Origin: an uncultured Clostridia bacterium
GTDB taxonomy: Bacteria > Bacillota > Clostridia > Christensenellales > CAG-917
Direction: 5' to 3'
NCBI GenBank assembly: GCA_934277615.1
Contig: CAKQUV010000008.1
Coordinates: forward strand, 1-59,666
Length of the DNA stretch: 59,666 nucleotides
In this document: positions 33,556 through 43,600 of the stretch, piece by piece
Layout of the letters: the number at the start of each line of letters is the position of its first letter
How positions within the stretch are numbered: position 1 is the first letter of the stretch
Made by a program: the position numbers and the translations under genes
The notes under the pieces: model-generated
Databases searched by the model: none
Seen by the model: the letters and a program-made list of their open reading frames with translations, nothing else
Told to the model about the DNA's origin: nothing

Positions 33556-34965
33556 ATGATTGATTTTCACATCTCAAACGAAGAATATCTCAACGATTTG
33601 ATGGAACTCGTGCGCCCGTTCGAAAGCAGAACGGACGTTGATTTGAAACTCGACGTTGACTACGTAAGACAAAAAGACGCTATTAGAATATCGATTTATT
33701 CTGATTATTTTGAAAATTTCCAAAAGCATTACGCTTTCCCGATAAACAGCAAAAACGAATTGGAGCGCAAGCGCAAAGAAAAGCGGTTTTTGAAAATCGC
33801 CATATATCGCACGCTCTCTTTTTTGACGGGAGTAAACCTTCCGTACGGATGTCTTACGGGCATAAGACCTACAAAATTGTTTCTTGAAATTCAAAACGAT
33901 TTCAAGGATTACGGAAAGAGCGCGAAGGAAGTGTTTGTCGACGATTACGGCGTGAGCGAGGGCAAGGTCAATCTCGTTGAAAAAATCGTGAACGTGCAAG
34001 CCCCCATACGCAACAAATCGAGCAAGGAATACGACGTATTCGTGTTTATTCCGTTCTGTCCGACAAGGTGCGCTTATTGTTCTTTCGTATCCCTTCCCAT
34101 TGACAAGCAAAGAAAACTTGTCGAGCCGTACGTTGAGTGCCTAATAAGAGAACTGGAACAGACAAAAGAGCTGATTAGAAGCAAGAAATTGAAGATTAGA
34201 GCGGTGTACGTGGGAGGCGGAACGCCGACTTCCATTGGCGCGGAAGCGCTTGACAGAGTGCTTGAACATTGCCATTTCGGCGCAAGAGAATTTACCGTTG
34301 AGGCTGGGCGCCCCGATACCATTGACGAGGGCATAGTGGCGGTCATGCAAAAGCACGGCGTAACGAGAGTGTCCGTCAATCCGCAGACCTTCAACGACAA
34401 GACTTTGGAAATCATAGGTAGGCGACATAAGAGCGCGCAAACGTACAATGCGTATATGCTCGTGAGGGACAAATTCGACGTGAATATGGACTTGATTGCG
34501 TGCCTTCCTGACGAAACGTTCGAGGACTTTAAACGCAGTGTGGATATTGCTGTCGCGCTCGATCCCGAGAACATTACCGTGCACACGCTTTATATGAAAA
34601 AAGGCTCCGCGCTAAAGCAGGGCGGATACGACAATACCGACTTCGAAACGGCGTCGAAAATGGTGGATTATGCGTATTCTAAGCTGACGGAATCGGGATA
34701 CGAGCCTTATTATATGTACCGCCAGAAATATACGAGCGGAAACCTTGAAAACGTCGGCTATGCAAAGCCTAATAAGGCGTGTATTTACAACGTGGACATT
34801 ATGGAAGAGGATACGTCCATAATCGCAAACGGCGCAAACGCCATATCCAAAAAGTGGAATAAAAGACAAAATCTTATCACGAGGTGCGCCAACTACAAAG
34901 AGCCGCTGGAGTACGTCAAGCACATTGACGAGATGTTGAAGCGGCAACACGATTTCTGGCTTTGA
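33556..34965 (+). CDS. hemZ: HemZ-like radical SAM coproporphyrinogen dehydrogenase
   Basis: This 469-residue radical SAM enzyme resembles HemZ. An N-terminal region of about 155 residues precedes the 4Fe-4S motif CPTRCAYCSF (CX3CX2C, about 174-183), then the GGGTPTS loop (about 222-228) and the VSVNPQTFNDKTL block (about 275-287). HemZ homologues convert coproporphyrinogen III without oxygen, though the physiological role in Clostridia is not settled. Its position after the MBL hydrolase gene is conserved in many Clostridia. Confidence 0.88.
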   Translation: MIDFHISNEEYLNDLMELVRPFESRTDVDLKLDVDYVRQKDAIRISIYSDYFENFQKHYAFPINSKNELERKRKEKRFLKIAIYRTLSFLTGVNLPYGCLTGIRPTKLFLEIQNDFKDYGKSAKEVFVDDYGVSEGKVNLVEKIVNVQAPIRNKSSKEYDVFVFIPFCPTRCAYCSFVSLPIDKQRKLVEPYVECLIRELEQTKELIRSKKLKIRAVYVGGGTPTSIGAEALDRVLEHCHFGAREFTVEAGRPDTIDEGIVAVMQKHGVTRVSVNPQTFNDKTLEIIGRRHKSAQTYNAYMLVRDKFDVNMDLIACLPDETFEDFKRSVDIAVALDPENITVHTLYMKKGSALKQGGYDNTDFETASKMVDYAYSKLTESGYEPYYMYRQKYTSGNLENVGYAKPNKACIYNVDIMEEDTSIIANGANAISKKWNKRQNLITRCANYKEPLEYVKHIDEMLKRQHDFWL

Positions 34966-35004
34966 GAAAAATTGAATTAAAGCGAAGAAATCACGCCAAA
35001 ACGG

Positions 35005-35033
35005 TTTACTTTATTTTTTGTATATGTTAATAT
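35005..35033 (+). promoter_or_regulatory. Promoter of rpsO
   Basis: TTTACT (35005-35010), 17 bp and TAATAT (35028-35033) lie 90 bp before the ATG, leaving a long leader that could hold an autoregulatory site. Confidence 0.6.
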
Positions 35034-35123
35034 ACACACGTACTTTCGACGAGGTTGCGACAATACTCCGAGTCGTTACTTGGTTGAAAGCGAATCATTT
35101 ATCCAACGAAGGAGGCAAAAACA

Positions 35124-35387
35124 ATGGATAAAACAACGAAACAAGAAATTATAGCAAAGTATGCTCGCAAAGAGGGCGACACCGGTTCTCCGGAAGTTCA
35201 AATCGCGCTTTTGACTGCACGTATCGCAGAGCTCACCGCTCACCTTAAGAATCACCCCAAAGATCACCACAGCCGTCGCGGTCTTCTCATGATGGTCGGC
35301 CACAGAAGAGGTCTTTTGGATTATCTCAAAAATATGGACATCGAAAGATATCGTGCAATCGTCAGCTCTCTCGGCTTGAGAAAGTAA
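35124..35387 (+). CDS. rpsO: Small ribosomal subunit protein S15
   Basis: S15 binds 16S rRNA in the central domain early in 30S assembly. The 87-residue protein has normal length, with conserved GDTGSPEVQIALLTARI, HPKDHHSRRGL and RRGLLDYL. A strong GGAGG precedes the ATG. pnp follows past a terminator, the usual bacterial rpsO-pnp order. Confidence 0.98.
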   Translation: MDKTTKQEIIAKYARKEGDTGSPEVQIALLTARIAELTAHLKNHPKDHHSRRGLLMMVGHRRGLLDYLKNMDIERYRAIVSSLGLRK

Positions 35388-35393
35388 AAATTT

Positions 35394-35422
35394 CGGGTGT
35401 GGTTTACGCACCCGTTTTTTTT
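35394..35422 (+). terminator. Terminator of rpsO
   Basis: CGGGTG, a nine-base loop and CACCCG are followed by eight T residues. Confidence 0.88.
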
Positions 35423-35506
35423 GCGGAATTATCCGCACAATAAATAAAAAATAAAATGCCGAAAGGCAATATTCGGGAATGACGGAATTCCCAGAAGGAG
35501 AAATTT

Positions 35507-37627
35507 ATGGAAAAAAGAATTTTCAAAACAACGGTAGGCGGCAGAGAAATGACCGTCGAAACAGGCGCATACTGCGGACAATCTAACGGTTCTTGTATCG
35601 TGCGTTGCGGCGACACCGTAGTTATGGTCAACGCAACGATGAGCAAAGCACCGCGTGACGGTATGGACTTTTTCCCTCTCAGCGTAGACTATGAGGAAAA
35701 AATGTATGCTATCGGTAAAATCCCCGGCGGATTCAAGAAAAGAGAGGGCAGAGCAAGCGACAAGGCTATTCTTACGTCTCGTCTTATCGACCGTCCTATT
35801 CGTCCGCTTTTCCCGAAGGGACTTTACAACGACGTTACGGTTATCGCAACGGTTTTGTCGGTTGACACCAATATTCCGCCGGAAGTTTTCGGTATGATCG
35901 GTTCGTCCGTCGCGCTTTCTATCAGCGATATACCTTGGGCAGGTCCTACGGGTTCTGTCGTAGTCGGTATGGTCGACGGTGAGTACGTCATCAACCCCGA
36001 CAGCGCACAACGTGCAAAATCCCGCCTCACGCTCAACCTCGCAGGCACAAAAGACGCTATCATGATGGTTGAGGCAGGCGCAGACGTGATTACCGAACAA
36101 GAGATGCTCGGCGCAATCATGTTCGGTCATGAAGAAATCAAAAAGATCGTCGCTTTCATCGAAGAGATTCAAAAAGAAGTCGGCAAACCCAAACTCGACA
36201 TCGAACTCGAGCATATCCCCGACAACATCAACGAGGCAGTCAGAGCGTATGCAAACGAGAAGATGGATTACGTTCTCGAGGCGTTTGACCGCTATGAGAG
36301 AGAGGATAGAGAAGACGCGCTCAACGAGGACGTACTTGCTCACTTTGCAGATCAATTCAACGACGAGGCGAAAAAGACCAAATTTATCCTCGACAGCCTC
36401 TACTATCTCAAGAAAGAGAAAGTCCGCGCAAAGATTTTGGACAACGGCGTACGTCCCGACGGAAGAAAACTTACCGAAATTCGTCCGATTTGGTGCGAAG
36501 TGGGTATGCTTCCAAGAGTCCACGGCAGCGCAGTCTTTACAAGAGGACAAACGCAGGCTTTGACAACTTGCACGCTCGGCACGATCAGCGAGGCTCAAAA
36601 GCTCGAAGGTCTTGACGACGATTTCTACAAGAGATACATGCATCAATACAACATGCCCGGTTACTCCACAGGCGAGGCGAAAGCGCTTAAGAGCCCCGGA
36701 CGTCGTGAAATCGGCCACGGCGCACTTGCAGAACGCGCTCTCGAGCCTGTTCTTCCCAGCGAGGATGAATTCCCGTACGCAATCCGCACGGTATCCGATA
36801 TTTTGAGCTCCAACGGCTCCACTTCTCAAGCATCCGTTTGCGGCAGCACGCTCGCACTTATGGACGCAGGCGTTCCGATTAAGGCACCGGTCGCAGGTAT
36901 CGCAATGGGACTTATCAAGAACGAAGAGAGCCACAAAGTTGCAGTTCTTACGGATATTCAAGGTCTTGAGGACTTCCTCGGCGATATGGACTTCAAAGTT
37001 GCAGGTACGACGGAAGGTATCACGGCAATCCAAATGGATATCAAGATCAAGGGCATCGATGAAGAAATCCTCACTCGCGCTCTTGAACAAGCTCGTCTTG
37101 GCAGACTCGAGATTTTGGGCAAGATGCTTGCAACGCTTCCCGGTCCGCGCGCAGAGCTCAGCAAGTTCGCTCCCAAGATCGTGTCCTTCTCAATCGATCC
37201 CGATAAGATTCGCGACGTCATCGGCACGGGCGGCAAGACCATCAACAAGATCATCGAAGATACCGGCGTAAAAATCGATATCAACGACGAGGGTATGATC
37301 TTCATCGCATCCAGCGACGACGCGGCAATCAAGAAAGCTCGCACCATCATCGAGAACATCGTTCGCGACGTAGAGGTTGGCGACGTCTATGAAGGCAAAG
37401 TTACCAAGATCATGGAAAACGACAAAGGACAATTTGGCGCATCCGTCAACTTTGCACCCGGCAAAGACGGCATGATTCACATCTCCAAACTCTCCGACCA
37501 ACGCGTCGAAAAGGTTACGGACGTAGTAAACGTCGGCGATATCGTTCTCGTCAAAGTTATTAAGATCGACGAGAAGCATAGGGTGGATCTCCGTCTCAAA
37601 GAAGTTCTCTCTAAAGCCACCAATTAA
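35507..37627 (+). CDS. pnp: Polyribonucleotide nucleotidyltransferase (PNPase)
   Basis: PNPase degrades RNA 3' to 5' by phosphorolysis and can add tails. The 706-residue protein has two RNase PH domains (about 1-215 and 310-545), an all-alpha linker, a KH domain with IGTGGKTIN (about 567-575) and a C-terminal S1 domain (about 620-695). The second RNase PH core carries the active site around SDILSSNGSTSQASVCG. An AAGGAG site precedes the ATG. RNase Y is also in the window. Confidence 0.98.
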   Translation: MEKRIFKTTVGGREMTVETGAYCGQSNGSCIVRCGDTVVMVNATMSKAPRDGMDFFPLSVDYEEKMYAIGKIPGGFKKREGRASDKAILTSRLIDRPIRPLFPKGLYNDVTVIATVLSVDTNIPPEVFGMIGSSVALSISDIPWAGPTGSVVVGMVDGEYVINPDSAQRAKSRLTLNLAGTKDAIMMVEAGADVITEQEMLGAIMFGHEEIKKIVAFIEEIQKEVGKPKLDIELEHIPDNINEAVRAYANEKMDYVLEAFDRYEREDREDALNEDVLAHFADQFNDEAKKTKFILDSLYYLKKEKVRAKILDNGVRPDGRKLTEIRPIWCEVGMLPRVHGSAVFTRGQTQALTTCTLGTISEAQKLEGLDDDFYKRYMHQYNMPGYSTGEAKALKSPGRREIGHGALAERALEPVLPSEDEFPYAIRTVSDILSSNGSTSQASVCGSTLALMDAGVPIKAPVAGIAMGLIKNEESHKVAVLTDIQGLEDFLGDMDFKVAGTTEGITAIQMDIKIKGIDEEILTRALEQARLGRLEILGKMLATLPGPRAELSKFAPKIVSFSIDPDKIRDVIGTGGKTINKIIEDTGVKIDINDEGMIFIASSDDAAIKKARTIIENIVRDVEVGDVYEGKVTKIMENDKGQFGASVNFAPGKDGMIHISKLSDQRVEKVTDVVNVGDIVLVKVIKIDEKHRVDLRLKEVLSKATN

Positions 37628-37642
37628 CGCCTAACATTGTCA

Positions 37643-37706
37643 ACAGCCCCTTGCCCCAAAATCACGTACGCCTTGTACGTTGGGTTTTGGTTCAAGGGGC
37701 TGTTTT
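37643..37706 (+). terminator. Long two-part terminator after pnp
   Basis: AGCCCCTTG (37645-37653) pairs with CAAGGGGCT (37693-37701). Inside, CCCCAAAA with a TTTTGG partner and a GTACG/CGTAC stem extend the hairpin. TTTT follows. Confidence 0.82.
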
Positions 37707-37802
37707 CGCGTTATGCATTTAATTGGATGGCTTTGGAGAGAACTTCTTACGAAGTCTATTGCGCTTAGGACTTCCGCAAGTAGTGAAACTTATAAACGGT
37801 AT

Positions 37803-38263
37803 GTGCTTATTCGGAGTTGGAGGCGCAAGGCGCCGACCGCATCGAGCGCCAAGCTTGCGTCACACACAAGGCTTTTAGCTACAATTGTCACATGTGCCAA
37901 TTGTTTGCTTTCTGCCTTGGTGCTCCTTTTTTCCTTCACACAAAAGACTGCGCTTTCATCTTATATATTGCGCTATCGTTCGCTTGTCTTTTGTGTGTGG
38001 AAGCCTTGTGGGTGCAGTACAAGTGAGCCAACGAGTGTTGTTCTTTTCGTTGGCGAACGAGTGGCATAACAAGTGAATGATACTTGTCTATGCGCGTGCC
38101 GTAAGAAGCGTAGCGACGGAATAGCGATTGTTACGAAGTCAATCGCGTCTTTCCCCTCTTGCGAACGATGTTTGTATAAGTAGAGGAATGATGTTATTTG
38201 AGCAATGGGGGAAAGCCCGAAGGGAAGGGGTGATATTGCATTAGAGGAGTTACGACGCACTCT
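37803..38263. repeat. Dispersed repeat element, copy B (after pnp)
   Basis: This copy is in opposite orientation to 22673-22949. Both ends match as reverse complements (37803-37839 and 38242-38263), while the interior is longer and mostly different. It contains nested palindromes such as GGCGC-AAG-GCGCC and a CACACAAAAGAC/GTCTTTTGTGTG pair. No gene is supported between pnp and the deacetylase. Confidence 0.8.
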
Positions 38264-38304
38264 TTTAATTGAATTAAATAAAAGCTTTGCAAAGCAAGAA
38301 TATT

Positions 38305-38334
38305 AGAAAAGTAATGCTGCGGCATTACTTTTCT
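38305..38334 (-). terminator. Terminator overlapping the deacetylase stop codon
   Basis: AGAAAAGTAATG, a six-base loop and CATTACTTTTCT form a symmetric stem at the 3' end of the minus-strand gene and could act in both directions. Confidence 0.75.
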
Positions 38335-39050
38335 ATTACGTTGCTGACGATATCAACTTTTAGGTTTTGGGATTTGAGGTGAGAGAGGATACGAGGGAGA
38401 GCGGCGGTGGTGGCGTAGGTGGGGTGCATTAGGATAAGGTCGCCGGCTTTGACGTCTTTGATTGCACGCTCGAATATGATATCTTCGTCTTTATCTCGCC
38501 AGTCTATGGTGTCGCGAGTCCACATTATCACTTTGTAATCAAGTTTTTTGCATGCCTCGAACATTTTATTTCCGATACTTCCGCTCGGCGGCGCAAAGAG
38601 TTTGCAATTTTGATAATCGGGAAGAGAGGATAGTGCTGAGTCGATGAGCTTTTGCGTAACTATTATTTCGTCCTCGTTTTGTTTGAGGTTAAGCTTGGCG
38701 TGGTCGCGGTGCATATAGCCGTGATTGCCTATTTCAAATCCGTCTGCGCCGAGTTGCAGTATTACGTCCTGATTTTTTGCCGCCCATACGCCGCCCACGA
38801 AAAATGTGGTTTTGTAGCCGTATTCGTCGAGAATTTCGGCGATTTTTTTGACGTTGTCGGTGTTTTCGTAGACGTTGAACATCAGCGATACGCTGCCCGA
38901 GTTCTGATTGCCTTCGTAAATGGCGTTATTGACTGTTTGCGAGGGGATTTGCTCTGGATACGTTGCGACAAACGCTATGCCGAAGGTCAAAAGCAGGGTT
39001 GCTATTATGACAAAATTTGCGCAAAAAGTGCGGAATCTCGTTTCGTTCAT
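38325..39050 (-). CDS. YlxY-like polysaccharide deacetylase-family protein
   Basis: This NodB-fold protein (241 residues) has one N-terminal anchor helix (about 9-30). It keeps the second and third NodB motifs, NHGYMH (HxxxH type, about 110-115) and FAPPSGS (about 153-159), plus the late LILMHPT. The first motif, normally TFDDG, reads LMFNVYE, so the catalytic and metal-binding aspartates are missing. YlxY proteins encoded near pnp in Bacillus are similar, and that gene order (rpsO, pnp, ylxY, M16 peptidase) is kept here except that this gene is inverted. A cell-wall or sporulation role is likely; deacetylase activity is doubtful. The ATG at 39050 was chosen because upstream codons precede no recognisable sequence. 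Confidence 0.82.
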   Translation of the reverse strand: MNETRFRTFCANFVIIATLLLTFGIAFVATYPEQIPSQTVNNAIYEGNQNSGSVSLMFNVYENTDNVKKIAEILDEYGYKTTFFVGGVWAAKNQDVILQLGADGFEIGNHGYMHRDHAKLNLKQNEDEIIVTQKLIDSALSSLPDYQNCKLFAPPSGSIGNKMFEACKKLDYKVIMWTRDTIDWRDKDEDIIFERAIKDVKAGDLILMHPTYATTAALPRILSHLKSQNLKVDIVSNVIEK

Positions 39051-39064
39051 ACCATAAAATATGA

Positions 39065-39092
39065 TTGCGAGATTGAAACTATGTGATATAAT
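39065..39092 (+). promoter_or_regulatory. Promoter of the M16 peptidase gene
   Basis: TTGCGA (39065-39070), 16 bp and TATAAT (39087-39092). Confidence 0.55.
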
Positions 39093-39202
39093 ATAACGGC
39101 AAATCGCAAAAACTTTTTTGCGCCGCTCATAAATGAGGATTTGCTCAAAAAACCCAAAGGACGCAACAAGCACGTCTTTGTCTTGTTGTTAGAAAAGTGA
39201 TT

Positions 39203-40474
39203 ATGCAAAAAATGATAAACTTCCCAAGCGGATTGAAACTTGTGTTTGTGCCCAATACCGCCGTGCGTTCGGTTGCAATAGGCGTATTTGTTGGCGCAGG
39301 CGTTATTAGGGAAACGCCCGACATTGCAGGTATATCCCACTTTATAGAACATATGGTGTTCAAGGGCACTAAAACGCGTTCGAGTTTCGATATAGTCAAC
39401 GAAATAGACTCTATCGGCGCGCAAATCAACGCATATACCGCAAAGAGCTATACTTGCTTTCACACCGTGTCCATAGATACTAATGCCGACAAGTGCGCGG
39501 ACGTGCTTGCGGATATGTATTTCAATCCGGCGTTCGACCAAGGCGAGCTTGAAAAGGAGCGTAGGGTGGTTATCGAGGAAATCAACGAGAGCGAGGACAC
39601 GCCCGACGATTTGTGCCTTGAAAGGCTGCTTTGCAATTTCTTTAAGGGTAGTCAACTCGAAAAGGCGATTTTGGGAACCAAAAAAACGCTCAAAGATATG
39701 AACAGCGATACTTTGAGAGCTTATCACAGCCGCTATTACGTGGCAAACAACACTGTCGTGTCCGTTGCGGGCAATCTTACGGAAGAGGAGGCTGTTGCGC
39801 TTGTAAACAAGCATTTTGAAAGCAAATTTACAACCGTTGCAAGCGAAAGTATGGATTGCGACGTTGCGGTAAGACACACTCACAGCACGTCCGTAAAAAA
39901 GAAAAAGGCAATCGAACAAACGCATATGGCTTTTGCTTTCCCGAGCTATGCATACAACGACGAAAGGGGAGTTGGGATGCAACTTATGACCATAGTTTTC
40001 AGCATGGAAATGTCCTCGCGACTTTTCCAAAGCGTGCGTGAAAAACTGGGACTTTGCTATACGGTATACGGATATCCGTCCGCATACAAGAACAACGGCG
40101 CGTTTATAATCTACACCTCCACAAGCCCAGAAAATGCGGAAAAAGCGGTGAGAGCGATAAGAAAAGAGATAGATTTGTTGCTTGAAAAGGGCGTGAGCGA
40201 GCAGGAACTCGAAAAGGGTAAACAACAGCTCAAAACGTCGCTTGTTTTGGGACAGGAAAGCACGTCGGCAATGATGCGCACATTCGGCTCGCATGCGATT
40301 CAGACGGGTGAATTGTACGATTTCGACAAGCGCATATCGCAAATTGACGCAACGACATCCGATGACGTTCTCAAAGCGTCGAGAGAAATTTTTGACTTTT
40401 CCAACGTGTGCGCAAGCATTGTGGCAAAAGAGGACGACGTTGATATTTTGTCTATAATGAAAAACGCAAAATAA
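39203..40474 (+). CDS. M16-family zinc peptidase (YmxG/MlpA-like)
   Basis: This insulinase-type peptidase carries the inverted zinc motif HFIEH (about 48-52) with a distal VVIEEI glutamate (about 125-130). The second half has the non-catalytic M16 repeat with an SRLFQSVREKLGLCYTVYG-like substrate pocket. At 423 residues it matches the YmxG/MlpA proteins encoded downstream of pnp and ylxY in Bacilli. A GTG two codons upstream is also in frame. The substrate is unknown. Confidence 0.92.
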   Translation: MQKMINFPSGLKLVFVPNTAVRSVAIGVFVGAGVIRETPDIAGISHFIEHMVFKGTKTRSSFDIVNEIDSIGAQINAYTAKSYTCFHTVSIDTNADKCADVLADMYFNPAFDQGELEKERRVVIEEINESEDTPDDLCLERLLCNFFKGSQLEKAILGTKKTLKDMNSDTLRAYHSRYYVANNTVVSVAGNLTEEEAVALVNKHFESKFTTVASESMDCDVAVRHTHSTSVKKKKAIEQTHMAFAFPSYAYNDERGVGMQLMTIVFSMEMSSRLFQSVREKLGLCYTVYGYPSAYKNNGAFIIYTSTSPENAEKAVRAIRKEIDLLLEKGVSEQELEKGKQQLKTSLVLGQESTSAMMRTFGSHAIQTGELYDFDKRISQIDATTSDDVLKASREIFDFSNVCASIVAKEDDVDILSIMKNAK

Positions 40475-40509
40475 ATGGGTTAGATTGCCTAAAAATCAAT
40501 CATAATCAT

Positions 40510-40540
40510 AAAACGAGCGAGTTGTAATCGCTCGTTTTTA
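40510..40540 (+). terminator. Terminator of the M16 peptidase gene
   Basis: AAAACGAGCGA, a seven-base loop and TCGCTCGTTTTT. Confidence 0.87.
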
Positions 40541-40606
40541 TATGCGGAAAGCAAGAGCGGTATAAACCTGTTTGCAATTATTTCTTGCCGAGCATAAAAC
40601 AATTGC

Positions 40607-40635
40607 TTGAAATCGCGCGCGGTATGTGGTATAAT
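40607..40635 (+). promoter_or_regulatory. Promoter of the ftsK-rimO-pgsA-cinA run
   Basis: TTGAAA (40607-40612), 17 bp and TATAAT (40630-40635) lie 40 bp before the TTG start of ftsK. Confidence 0.78.
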
Positions 40636-40674
40636 TTCGATACTAATATTATATATAATACAGGTAGGTAAAAC

Positions 40675-43600
40675 TTGACGGATACAAGGCAAGCAAAAGC
40701 AAATAAGGGCAACAGGATTGCAGCGGGCATTTTGGTTATATTGGTGTCGCTGTTTTGTTTCTTGTCGCTGGTTGGCGCACTCGGCGGAGTGGGCAGAATG
40801 GTGTACGGATTTTTGGCAGGATTTTTCGGTCTTGCCGCTTATGCGTACTCGCTTATGGGGCTTATCGTCGGCGTTTGCGTAACTTTCGGCGTGAGAGTAA
40901 AGATGCGCCCCTCAAAAGCGTTTATGTACTTCGGCTTGCTGTTAATCGGCATTTTGGCTTTGCATATCTATACGTCGAGCGCACACATTATGGGCGCAGG
41001 TTACGGCACTTACCTCAAAAATTGTTACGACAACACCAATACCGCAGGCGGCATGCTTTTCGGCGTGGTGGCTTTTCCGCTTATGAAAGCAATCACTTCC
41101 GTTGGAGCGCTCGTCGTGGTATGCGTGGCATTCTTTGTTTTGGCATTTTTGGCAATTTATCCGTCCTTGAAACGCAACGTTACCTATACCGTGGCGTCCG
41201 GGCGCGATCGTCAAAGACAAATGAGCGAGCCAAAACAAAAACGCAAACTTTTTGAAAGAAAACCCAAGCAAAAACAAATCGAACAAGGTCAACCTATCGG
41301 ATTGCAAACCGCTCCGACGATTACCGATTTTTCCAACGTGCAGAACGGCGGCGGACTTTACGTCGTGGACGTTGAGGGCGATCCTTTGCAACAAAAGGGT
41401 AGCAAAAAAGCGTTCGGAGCAGAGGGATACAGTCCGCTCGGCTCTTTCAATCCGCTTTATCCCAACGCTCAAGGCGGTATTGAGGACGAAGTCAAGCGCG
41501 CGCCAAAGTACGATCCCGAAAAATTTTCGGCAAGAGGCGTTGCGAGAGATATTTTGTTCGGCTCCGGTCCGAGCAAGGACAATCTTGCGAGATTCGACAG
41601 TGTAAGCGATCCGAGAAACGCGCTTTCAAACGTATCTCCGTCGTATAGCGCGGTACGCAGAAACGAGCTTAAAAACAAACTCGGCGTCGATACCACGCAA
41701 AGCGCAATCAGAGAAGACTTTATGTCCAGATACAGAGCCGTGCAAGACGAGGCGGCGCAAAACGCACAAGCGGCACAAAAGAACGCAGCCCGTGAGAATA
41801 TCGCTCAAAAAGCGGACGAACCTATCGATTTCAAGCGCGATTTCGACGCTATCAAAAAGCAACAAACGGAGCGCTTCGGCGAGATGTACGCAAAGCCGGA
41901 ATTCGAGGCGGAAGCGCACCTTGAACAACAAGACGAGGCTTGCCTTATCGCGGAACCCGTAAAGAAAGAAGTTGTAAAACCGACCAAGGTTATGTCGCAC
42001 GACGACAGCGTTTCTTCCACGCTAAAAAAAGCGGAAGAGGCTGTGAGTAAACCGCAAGTGAACGTGGGCATGCTCGGCGCGCTCAACAGAGCGATTTCGG
42101 GTGAAGAACCGCCAAAACCTGCGGTGAAAGATGAGGTTGTGTCCGAGGCATACGATAAGCCAAAGACGGATATGGTGTATATCGCAAGAGACAATCAAGG
42201 CGATACGTCCAAACAAAATGCCGCTCAAAATGCTCAAAACTCCACTCAAAATGCGGCTACTATGCCTCAAAATAGCGTGAGTGCGGCGCAAGAGGCGCAA
42301 AAACCCGTCGTTACTCCTCGTCAGAATACCAGTATAGAGGACTTGGAAAAGAGCGGTTATCAATCGGTGAAAGGCGAGAAGAAAATTCCGCGCGCCTTTG
42401 CGGCTACGGCAGTGGATACCGCCCAAAAGACGGAAAAGTCCGAAGAAACGGAGACGAATTTCTTTGGAGGCATCGGGAAAACCAAGCCTGTCAAGAAGTA
42501 CGAGATGCAACAAGCAACGCTTGAAAGCACTCGACCGAAATACGTGGACAGCGACAAGGCTGTGGGCGGAAGTATGCCCAGTGAGCCCGCTCCCGTGCAA
42601 CAGAAGGTTACGGGCGGCGATATGTCGCGTACCGCAATTCAATCTACAACGGCAATCGCAAAACAATCTGCGAGAAATATCGAGGACGCAGAGGTGTCCG
42701 CTCGCATTCAAAACATAAAACAAGCAATAAAAGAAACGCCTGCTATGGGGCAATACGAACGTGAAGCTCTTATGAGAGAAGAGAAGATGAAAGCGTCCCA
42801 AGGCAGAGGTTTGCCAAGCACGGATAATCCCAAGAAAACGGACAAAGAGCGCCTTACGCAGGTGAATATGGAACAAGCCATTGCGCAAGCCACGCCAAAG
42901 CGTCCTTACGTTGCGCCGCCCGTGTCGTTGCTTGTTCCGCCTGCTCCGGAAGTCGATCAGAACGAGGACTACGAGCAAAAGAAAGAACAAATTATCAAGA
43001 CGCTCAATTTCTTCAGCATTTCGGGCGACGTTATAGACATTCTCGTCGGTCCGACGTTTACGATGTACAAACTGCGCGTCGAGATGCCGAAGGGCAGAAC
43101 TATCGGTTATATTTCGTCGCTCGAGAGCGATATCGCCATGAAGATGGAAGCAGGCAGCGTGCGTATTATCGCGCCTATCCCGGGAGAAAACGCAGTCGGT
43201 ATCGAAGTGCCGAACAAGCACCGCCGCAACGTCAACCTCAGCGAGATTATCCAATCGCCGGAATTCAATAATGCAAAAGCTCCTGCAACGTTCGCGCTCG
43301 GCAAAAACCTTTACGGCGACGCAAGAGTGGTGGAAGTGCGCAAGCTTCCGCACGTGCTTATCGCAGGCGCTACCGGCGCAGGTAAGAGCTGCTGCATAAA
43401 CTCCATTATCGTCAGTTTGCTCTACAAGGCGTCTCCCGACGACGTGCGACTTATCCTCATCGATCCCAAGCGTATAGAAATGAGCGTGTACGCAGGCATT
43501 CCGCACTTGCTTATGGACGAGATTATTTGCGATACCGACAAGGCTATTCGTTCTCTCAACTGGGCGATAAGCGAGATGGAAAGACGTATCAAGTTCCTTG

